Below the pieces are notes generated by a model, which saw nothing but the letters and a program-made list of their open reading frames with translations, ran no database searches and was not told the origin of the DNA. DNA of 64,000 nt from Diphasiastrum complanatum (lineage: Eukaryota > Streptophyta > Lycopodiopsida > Lycopodiales > Lycopodiaceae), in the NCBI GenBank assembly GCA_029204225.1, contig CM055092.1, positions 28,756,359-28,820,358 of the forward strand, in the 5' to 3' direction. This document shows positions 57,533 through 64,000 of this stretch, piece after piece (the first letter of the stretch is position 1; the number at the start of each line of letters is the position of its first letter). A program made the translations under genes and the position numbers.

Positions 57533-60500
57533 TAAAAGGGAGTTTTTCTCTTCTCTCTTATCTTATGATGGACCTATAAAGTCTATCTATACAGCAAATG
57601 ATGAAGCTTGTAAGATTGAAGGAGTTGGTAGCATTCCCCTTTGCTTAGGATCTTCCAAAAAGATCAACATAGAAGGTGTTTTGTACATTCCTACAATAAC
57701 AAAGAATCTACTAAGTGTTGGCCAAATGGTAGACAATGGTTTCAATGTTGACTTTGCTTCAAATGAATGTTTCATCAAGAAGAAGGGTAAGATAGTGGCT
57801 AAGGGCACTAGACTTGGCAAACTTTATAAGCTGGATGCATTTGTGGATACTAATGTTGTCATGTTGGCCGAGAAGAGCAAGATATCTACCTTTACTTTAT
57901 GGCACAAAATACTTGGACATGTCAACTCGGGTTCCATGGAGGCTATGATCAAGGAGGAGTATGCTTTAGGCCTACCAAGGTCTATTGGGAAGGAAGACAA
58001 GGTTTGTGAAGCTTGTGCCTTATCCAAGGCACATAAGAAAGTGTTTCCTAACTCCATCACAAAGTCATCTCATCCTCTTGAACTCATACACTCGGATGTG
58101 CACATTGCTAGCACCAAATCTAATGGAGGTTCATCCATGTTTTTAACCTTCATTGATGACTACTCAAGATATTGTTGGGTGTTCTTACTTTCCTTCAAGT
58201 CTCAAGTATTTGATACTTTTGTAAAGTTCAAGTTGTTTGTGGAAAAGCATCATAATCATAGCATCAAGATTCTTAGAAGTGACAATGGTGGAGAATTCAT
58301 CTCCAATGAGTTCAAGGCCTTTTGTGAGGAGGAAGGGATCAAGAAAGAGACTTCTTGTCCTTACACTCCTCAACAAAATGGAGTTGCTGAAAGAAGGAAT
58401 AGAACATTATGTGAATGTTCTAAGGCTTTAAGGTTAGATGCTTGTTTGCCCAAATCCTTTTGGGGTGAGTCTCTTGTATATGCAAACTACTTGATGAATA
58501 GGGTGTCTTGCAAAGCAATTGAAGGAAAAACTCCATATGAGATGTTGTATGGAAAGAAACCCAATCTTAATCACTTGAAAGTTTTTGGGTGTATATGTTA
58601 TGTGCATGTGCCATTGGAAACAAGAACCAAGGAGGATCCATCTTCCACAAGAGGGATCATGCTTGGATATGCAAGCTCAAGCAAGGGCTACAAAGTCTAT
58701 CTCCCATCCTTGAACAAATTTGTTGTTTCAAGGGATGTCATCTTTGATGAACATCATATGCATATGCTTGAAGAAGGCTCAAGTGCTCCAACAATCAAGA
58801 AGAAGATGGCCGAGGAGCAAGATCTTGGTTTTGAGGAGGAGCTCATGGAGGAGCAAGCACCAAACCCACCTATCACACCAAGGAGATCTTCAAGGGCAAA
58901 AGTGGAGCCATCAAGGCTCACATATCAAGGCAAAGGACAGCAAGTTGAGGGTATATCATCCACTTCTTATGCTTTATCTAGTTTTGAAGAACCGTCTAAT
59001 GTTGAAGATGCATTGAACTCCAAAGAATGGTATAAATCTATGTTGGATGAGTATGATGCCTTGATTGAGAATGAAACTTGGTTGCTTGTTGAGAGACCTC
59101 AAAGGAATGTAATAGGATGCAAGTGGGTCTTCAAGCTTAAGTTGAATGCAAATGGGAGTGTTAACAAACATAAAGCAAGATTAGTTGCAAAAGGTTATGC
59201 TCAAGAGAGAGGGATAGACTATGAGGAAACTTTTGCACCCGTGGCCAAGATGGTCACAATAAGACTAATCATTGCACTTGCATCACATTTTGGATGGATT
59301 CTATGTCAAATGGATGTCTCTAATGCTTTCTTGAATGGTTTTTTGGAAGAGGATATCTATATGGAGCAGCCACAAGGGTTCATCAAGCATGGAATGGAGA
59401 ACAAAGTATGCCATCTCCAAAGAAGCATCTATGGCTTGAAGCAAGCCTCGAGATCTTGGAATTCAAGACTACATTGCTATCTTATTTCACTTTCTTTTGT
59501 TCAAAGTGAATATGATCCCACTCTTTACATTAAGTTTGATGATGTTGGTATTGTACTTTTACTCATTTATGTAGATGACATCATCATTAGTGGAAATAGT
59601 GTTGATGGTATTGAAAAAATCAAGATAGATCTATCCTTAGAGTTCAAGATGGTAGATCTAGGGTGTCTTCACTTCATCTTAGGCATAGAAGTACTTAGAG
59701 GGTCTGATTTTATCTTTATAAGTCAAGTAAACTATGCTCAAAGTCTTTTGAAGAAGTTTAAGATGGAAGTATGCAAAAGTGTTGACACACCAATGGAGCA
59801 AGATGTAAAAGTGCCAAATGAAGATGATGAAAGATCCTTCATGGACATCACTTTGTTTAGGCAACTTATAGGTTCCTTAATGTGGATCACTATAACTAGA
59901 CCAGATCTTAGCTTTAGTGTATGTAGGTTGAGCCAATCCATGCAAAAGCCATTGAATATCCATTGGAAAACGGCTAAGAGGATTCTAAGATACATCTCGG
60001 GTACATTGGATTTTGGGATTCTATATAGAGGAGATGTGATTAACCTTCATGAATTTAGTGATTTAGATTTTGCAGGGGACAAGAGGGATAGGAAATCAAC
60101 AAGTGCCTATTCAACTTTCATAGGAGAAGGTGTGGTTTCATGGCTTTCAAAAAAGCAAGAAACTATATCTCTATCTTCAACCGAGGCCGAGTACAAAGCT
60201 TTGACAACCACTACAAAGGAGGTACTTTGGATCAAGAGATTATTGGTGGAACTAAAGATCATGGATTCAGAGGAGGCACCAATCATCTACAATGACAATA
60301 TATCAGCCCAACACCTTGCATCTAACCCAATCTTCCATGCAAGATCTAAGCACATTGAGATATGCCATCACTTTGTAAGAGAAATGGTGCAAGCCAAGGA
60401 GATTGCTTTGGAGCATGTTCCAAGCAATGAATGTGTAGCTGATCTACTTACTAAACCACTTCAAAAGACACCTTTTATGAAGTTCAGATCATCACTTGGA

Positions 60501-60533
60501 GTGATTAGTAAAGCAATGATTGAACCAAGCTAG
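57507..60533 (+). CDS. pol: Pol of element A: protease, integrase, RT, RNase H
   Basis: A 1008-codon frame without a stop. The listed ATG merely opens the frame; real pol sequence starts at ASKREFF, about residue 8. Protease continues to VLYIPTITKNLLSVGQM. GAG-pre-integrase zinc region: WHKILGHV to CEAC. Integrase catalytic residues are D197 (LIHSDVHI), D259 (RSDNGGEF) and E295 (NGVAERRNRT), a DD35E spacing. RT: KWVFKLKLNANGSVNKHKAR, MDVSNAFLNG, YVDD at 688-691. RNase H: SDLDFAGDKRDRKS, STEAEYKALT, DNISAQHLASNP. It ends TPFMKFRSSLGVISKAM just before the polypurine tract. In RNase H the usual SDADF is SDLDF. Compared with fragment O (DSGASSHMSSS), residues right after DSG are missing, so this looks like a small deletion of 3n+2 bases that also shifts frame. 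Confidence 0.93.
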   Translation: MLGGLTRASKREFFSSLLSYDGPIKSIYTANDEACKIEGVGSIPLCLGSSKKINIEGVLYIPTITKNLLSVGQMVDNGFNVDFASNECFIKKKGKIVAKGTRLGKLYKLDAFVDTNVVMLAEKSKISTFTLWHKILGHVNSGSMEAMIKEEYALGLPRSIGKEDKVCEACALSKAHKKVFPNSITKSSHPLELIHSDVHIASTKSNGGSSMFLTFIDDYSRYCWVFLLSFKSQVFDTFVKFKLFVEKHHNHSIKILRSDNGGEFISNEFKAFCEEEGIKKETSCPYTPQQNGVAERRNRTLCECSKALRLDACLPKSFWGESLVYANYLMNRVSCKAIEGKTPYEMLYGKKPNLNHLKVFGCICYVHVPLETRTKEDPSSTRGIMLGYASSSKGYKVYLPSLNKFVVSRDVIFDEHHMHMLEEGSSAPTIKKKMAEEQDLGFEEELMEEQAPNPPITPRRSSRAKVEPSRLTYQGKGQQVEGISSTSYALSSFEEPSNVEDALNSKEWYKSMLDEYDALIENETWLLVERPQRNVIGCKWVFKLKLNANGSVNKHKARLVAKGYAQERGIDYEETFAPVAKMVTIRLIIALASHFGWILCQMDVSNAFLNGFLEEDIYMEQPQGFIKHGMENKVCHLQRSIYGLKQASRSWNSRLHCYLISLSFVQSEYDPTLYIKFDDVGIVLLLIYVDDIIISGNSVDGIEKIKIDLSLEFKMVDLGCLHFILGIEVLRGSDFIFISQVNYAQSLLKKFKMEVCKSVDTPMEQDVKVPNEDDERSFMDITLFRQLIGSLMWITITRPDLSFSVCRLSQSMQKPLNIHWKTAKRILRYISGTLDFGILYRGDVINLHEFSDLDFAGDKRDRKSTSAYSTFIGEGVVSWLSKKQETISLSSTEAEYKALTTTTKEVLWIKRLLVELKIMDSEEAPIIYNDNISAQHLASNPIFHARSKHIEICHHFVREMVQAKEIALEHVPSNECVADLLTKPLQKTPFMKFRSSLGVISKAMIEPS

Positions 60534-60536
60534 ATA

Positions 60537-60547
60537 GTGAGGAGGAG
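60537..60547 (+). other. Polypurine tract of element A
   Basis: AGTGAGGAGGAG ends directly before the 3' LTR and is the expected plus-strand primer site. Confidence 0.88.
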
Positions 60548-61229
60548 TGTTAAAAATTCACAATTCTAGCTTGACTAGTTTTGGTCATATGACTTGTAAA
60601 TAGTTAGATGGTCATGATGTGGCTTGTCACACGTGCCAAATAGCATAGGATTCCATTCATAAGGATGTTCTCAAGTAGACCTAAGTGTTAGAACCTTTGG
60701 AATGAGTCCAAATTATGCTTAGATACAAGGGAGAAAAAATAGGAGCTATTTTTGGTAATTTTTGCATTGTTGAGGGATCTCCAAGATTCCAACCCTAACT
60801 TGGTAGGGATGAAAGATCCACCAAAATTAGCATTAGGGACAGGTTTAGGGCTACTCATACCTGCCCAAAACCGTGATGGATCATGTATATATAGGTGATG
60901 ATATCTCACCAAAATCAATCAAGCAATTTCATGTTTTTTTTCTCATAATGGTGCAATTGCTCTCTATGTTCATAATTGTTTGAGTACTTGTGATTACTAA
61001 TGATTATAGGATTGAATGTAGGTCTGGTGTACAGTACTCAGACTGTGGGAGGCCGTACTTTCACACGTGTGAAGCCTTCTTCAAGGATTTGGGCCATTTA
61101 GTGAGGTTCAAGCATAGATTTTTGATGGATTTTGATGGTTCAACTTGTGCTAATCTTATGAAATCATAATCTATTGTTTTCCTCATCATTTCAAGTGTTT
61201 TAGGATCCTTATTTGCTGTAATTTTTACA
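60548..61229 (+). repeat. 3' LTR of element A
   Basis: 682 bp, same length as the 5' copy. Differences seen: two adjacent near its start, GATCG/GATCA before the TATA box, one C/T in the T-run after CATG, and one C/T in GTTTCCC. Confidence 0.96.
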
Positions 61230-61242
61230 TTCATCCCAGTCA

Positions 61243-61264
61243 TGTAGGGTTTAGGGTTTAGGGT
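61243..61264 (+). repeat. Interstitial telomeric repeat (about three TTTAGGG units)
   Basis: TAGGGTTTAGGGTTTAGGG, plant-type telomere sequence, 14 bases beyond the end of element A. Confidence 0.85.
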
Positions 61265-62080
61265 AAAAGCTCAAAACTCAAAGAGAAGCTTTGGCACAAC
61301 TGGTTTACATGGTATGAAAGATTCGATGAAATTTGAAATTCCTAACCTTGTAGCAAAAGAAAAATGAGACTTCATTCGAGTTATTCTTTTGTAAAATGTA
61401 TTTATGACAATACTATATTGGATCTTTAGGGCTGGAGTGGACAATTCAATCATATTAATGTGCTAAGTATGCTTCCTCGTATTGTTGGACTAAGCCTATA
61501 CCTAGCAATCTATTTACAATGTTTTATTGATTGAATTTGGAGTTGCGAGTCACAACATTTGGAGAAAATAGTGTAATGGCAATAAGTTATTACTTGTTGG
61601 GATCAAGCTTGTCTGTCCAGGATACATACTTGTTCTTTGTTGTATCACATGTTCCAAAAAAGTAAGAAACACTCTTGATAAATGAAGTTTCTCTTCAACA
61701 CTTTTCTATACTTTGTGAAGATTACTTATGGTTTTTTCCTTTATATCTATTCGAATTCAGTAGAGCTAATATTTTGCAGCGAGGATATAAAGCAAACCAT
61801 AAAGTTTGCACCTTGGTGGACAACTGTGGGTTTGTTAGAACTATAGATTGCTATCTAATGTATCAACAGTTCCTAAAGAGAGAAATAAACCCGTGAATCA
61901 TGCTCCTCTTTTACTAGCAATATGGAGACTAATCAGAAATGTGGTGTAGTGATAAGAGTCACGCCTTGGTTTAGAAATCTAGTCTACCAAGAACACAAAA
62001 TGCTGACGCTAGTCTTTTTCTGGTCACCCAAACCTTTCTTTTCACTGATTTCTCAGTTCAAAATCAATAAAAACAAAAGA
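61265..62080. other. Non-coding; weak SINE-like sequence at 61,941-61,985
   Basis: No gene. GTGGTGTAGTGATAAGAG resembles a Pol III box A and GGTTTAGAAATCT about 10 bases later is a poor box B. This could be a tRNA-derived SINE relic but is weak. Confidence 0.3.
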
Positions 62081-62124
62081 TGGCCAGGAAAAGCCTAGCG
62101 CCGGCACTAGGCTTTTTCTGGCCA
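62081..62124. repeat. Foldback hairpin, 18-bp arms
   Basis: TGGCCAGGAAAAGCCTAG (62,081-62,098) and CTAGGCTTTTTCTGGCCA (62,107-62,124) are inverted repeats with one mismatch around CGCCGGCA. An A-run follows. It may be a small foldback element or a transcript hairpin. Confidence 0.75.
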
Positions 62125-63222
62125 GAAAAAAAAAAAAAACAGACGTCATCAAATTTGGTGTAATTCCAAGCTTGACACCTTTTCACATTTAACAAATTTT
62201 TTCATTTTGGACATTGATGTAATTTTTTGCTAATACACATAGTTTGCTTTATAAAGAATTTATTATTTTTTGCGATACCCAATGGTGTTTGCAATAGTGG
62301 GGGACTAGTGAAGATGGAGCTCTTAGGTAACGAGCTATCTTTGATCTAAGTAATTTAAGAAGCCTTATCTAAGCCACACTTTCATCCCTAAACCCAAACA
62401 ATAATAATGTTAAAAAAATCCTCATGTTAGAGAAGTACTCGCAACCATAAAATTTCTCACAAAAGAGTATTCGCCAAAATTTGCTCGCCATGAAATGCTC
62501 GCTAATAAATTGCACCCCTGAAATTCATTGAAGAACGTTGCCATGCAAGGTCCTGTTCTTGAAGATGCTAATTACATAATTAAGGGCAATAGTTAGAAGA
62601 ACTATGCCTCACTAACTTCGATTAAAAACAAACCACAAAATTAAAAGAAAATCTCAATGGAAAAGGTTTTTGAGATAGAATCCATAAAAAAAAAAAATTC
62701 ACGACAATTTTTTTTTCTCTTACATGCACTTTTTTTTAGCACTGGAACATGCATATGAATATTTTTTATGGTGTGTAAAAATAATTTATGTTACGTGACA
62801 AAAAATATTTGTTTTTTGTTACATTGGATAAGGGCCCTTCCCAGCAACAGAAGGGCTTCCGCTCTTGGGATACATAAGCCTTTCCCCATAGAGAAGGGCC
62901 TCGGAGGAGGAACAAACCCCCCAAAACAATGATTAACTAGGTCTTTGCATCCACCAGCCGAAACAACATAAAATTTGCGGACTTATATAAGATGATGATA
63001 TCTATGCAATCGCTCAACAACAAAATGACTAGGGCTTGCACCTTCACCAAGCAACAATTTCGTCAACGTATCTTGGGCTGAAGGTTGCATCTGGACAAGC
63101 TAAAAATCTGCCGACAAAGACACACTTTGACGACGATAGAAAGAAAGCATGAGGATCGTGTCTTGGTAAGCTCTAATCAAACTAAAAATCCAGCATAGAG
63201 GCCAGCAAACTTTTTAACCAAC
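62125..63222. other. Intergenic, no gene recognised
   Basis: AT-rich with A- and T-tracts near 62,690-62,740. A short inverted GGGCCCTTC..GAAGGGC pair occurs near 62,830-62,910. No coding signal. Confidence 0.45.
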
Positions 63223-64000
63223 ATGAAAAGAGGCCCAATGCCCTACCTACCTACTCACCTGGACAAGAACGTAAACCTAGGGTTTCCTCACGTAAACCTA
63301 GGGTTTGGAAATTCTTGTAGGCTCTCCTCCTATAGCTTGGTGGATCGTTTCCAAGCAGCCAAATACCTCGAGCAATCAGACTTTTCTCTCGAAATTGCTG
63401 CTAGAAAAGGAAGCATTCGAGGATTGATTCGCTCCCCTTGCGCAGCCGCAGCAGAGAGCTGGAAAAACGCAGCTAGCTGCCCTCTGAAACGACTGTAAAC
63501 CATGGTGTTTCTTGCACAAATGGCTGCAGCAGGGTTTAGAACATGGTACACTTCAGGCTGGTCGATTCCTTGATAACTAGGTTGATGCAGAGACCAGGTT
63601 GGTAGCTTCCTTGATTCCTTGGTTGATACCCCAGTTGTGCGTTGGAAAGGAAACCGAGACCCTCTCTCTCTTTCTCTCTCTCAATGCAGCTCGTGCTTCA
63701 GTGGATTGCAGCAGATCTTCACCACCATCACCGACGTGTAGCCTCTGGATTCTTCAGCATCGTCGGTGTGTGTTTTGCTTAATACCAGTAGCTCTAAATT
63801 TTCATACATGCTTGACTTTACAATCATAGATTAGGGTTCTGCTGCACACGCACACTCTCTCATATTTCAGGTTTTTGCCAGCAAAATTCCTTCTTTTTTT
63901 CCCGCTTTCCTCAATGGTTTCAATGAATCTCAATTCGATTAGTTTAGAATCAGAAAGATTCGATGCAATAATTTCACTCCTAGCCAGAACTTGGAGGTTA
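63223..64000 (+). promoter_or_regulatory. Probable 5' region of a gene lying beyond the right edge
   Basis: Base composition becomes richer in G and C. Two copies of ACGTAAACCTAGGGTTT (63,269-63,285 and 63,290-63,306) carry telo-box cores (AAACCCTA on the minus strand), which often sit in promoters of plant growth and translation genes. A CT-rich tract (63,661-63,682) resembles a pyrimidine patch or 5' UTR. An ATG at 63,684 opens 28 codons (MQLVLQWIAADLHHHHRRVA) up to TCGTCG/GTGTGTG, a possible splice site. Orientation and gene identity are inference; no product can be named. Confidence 0.35.

Larger units (their letters stand above)
55102..61229 (+). mobile_element. Ty1/copia element A, full length and youngest in the window
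   Basis: The element is 6,128 bp with two 682-bp LTRs (TGTTAAAA...TTTTTACA) that differ at about 5 sites, near 99.3% identity. PBS, gag, a 1008-codon pol frame and a polypurine tract are all present. The only coding break found is at the protease active site, where gag ends and pol continues in the +1 frame. Flanking 5-mers (actat and tcatc) do not match as a target duplication. Confidence 0.95.

Noticed and set aside
61941-61985. tRNA-derived SINE
   Set aside because: The box B match is poor, no target duplication or tail is clear, and no second copy lies in the window. Mentioned only as a weak possibility.
63223-63498. Open frame of 91 codons near the right edge
   Set aside because: It contains the repeated telo-boxes as codons and shows no domain; more likely upstream non-coding sequence.
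1-64000. CRISPR arrays, bacterial operons or phage genes
   Set aside because: No spaced direct-repeat arrays or prokaryotic gene organisation; all content is plant-type.

Overview
This is a window of nuclear DNA from a land plant. It is AT-rich and made almost entirely of LTR retrotransposons, mostly Ty1/copia with one large Ty3/gypsy element. One ordinary low-copy gene enters from the left edge, and there are hints of another beyond the right edge. The species cannot be told from the sequence. The plant GT47 wall-enzyme gene, plant-type primer sites (initiator tRNA-Met and tRNA-Asp), TTTAGGG-type telomeric repeats and nested copia/gypsy insertions fit a large-genome plant.

Layout. 1-829 (-) is the 5' part of an exostosin-family (GT47, MUR3/KATAMARI1-like) glycosyltransferase, open to the window edge. 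1.9-7.1 kb is a rearranged copia cluster: an RT fragment (+), then LTR-gag-protease (-), then integrase-RT-RNase H-3' LTR (+). 8.7-15.6 kb holds decayed minus-strand copia pieces, a small gypsy remnant and an exon-like stretch of unknown origin. 16.27-21.53 kb is copia element B, two-LTR and non-autonomous, with LTRs about 95% identical. 23.5-25.25 kb is a minus-strand zinc-knuckle gag relic (M), and 25.3-27.5 kb is a deleted copia element (L). 27.5-31.4 kb has no convincing gene.

31.4-43.5 kb is a minus-strand gypsy element (E). It has gag, PR, RT, RNase H, INT and a decayed extra 3' ORF with a C-terminal hydrophobic segment. Its tRNA-Asp primer site is at 43.42 kb. Its leader is interrupted by copia element D (40,247-43,309, minus), flanked by the near-match target duplication tccta/tccca.

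43.48-46.83 kb (C) and 49.88-54.44 kb (F) are two truncated copies of one copia family: C has lost its 5' part and F its 3' part. Between them lie an unrecognised decayed gene with a tandemly duplicated coiled-coil segment (46.83-48.24 kb) and a minus-strand relic with a 20-residue tandem repeat. 55.10-61.23 kb is copia element A, the youngest here: two 682-bp LTRs with about 5 differences, and an intact 1008-codon ORF broken from gag only at the protease DSG motif. The right end holds an interstitial telomeric repeat, a foldback hairpin, paired telo-boxes and a CT-rich tract that looks like the 5' region of a gene lying beyond the window.

The most interesting pattern is the palindrome CACACGTGTG. 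It occurs in four different copia LTR families (A, B, D, L). In the three where a TATA box is visible it lies 160-180 bp downstream of it, and in all four about 150-205 bp before the LTR 3' end. In D it grows to a perfect 20-bp palindrome. It would be present in the element RNA, so an RNA-dimerisation or packaging role is a testable alternative to a G-box DNA element.
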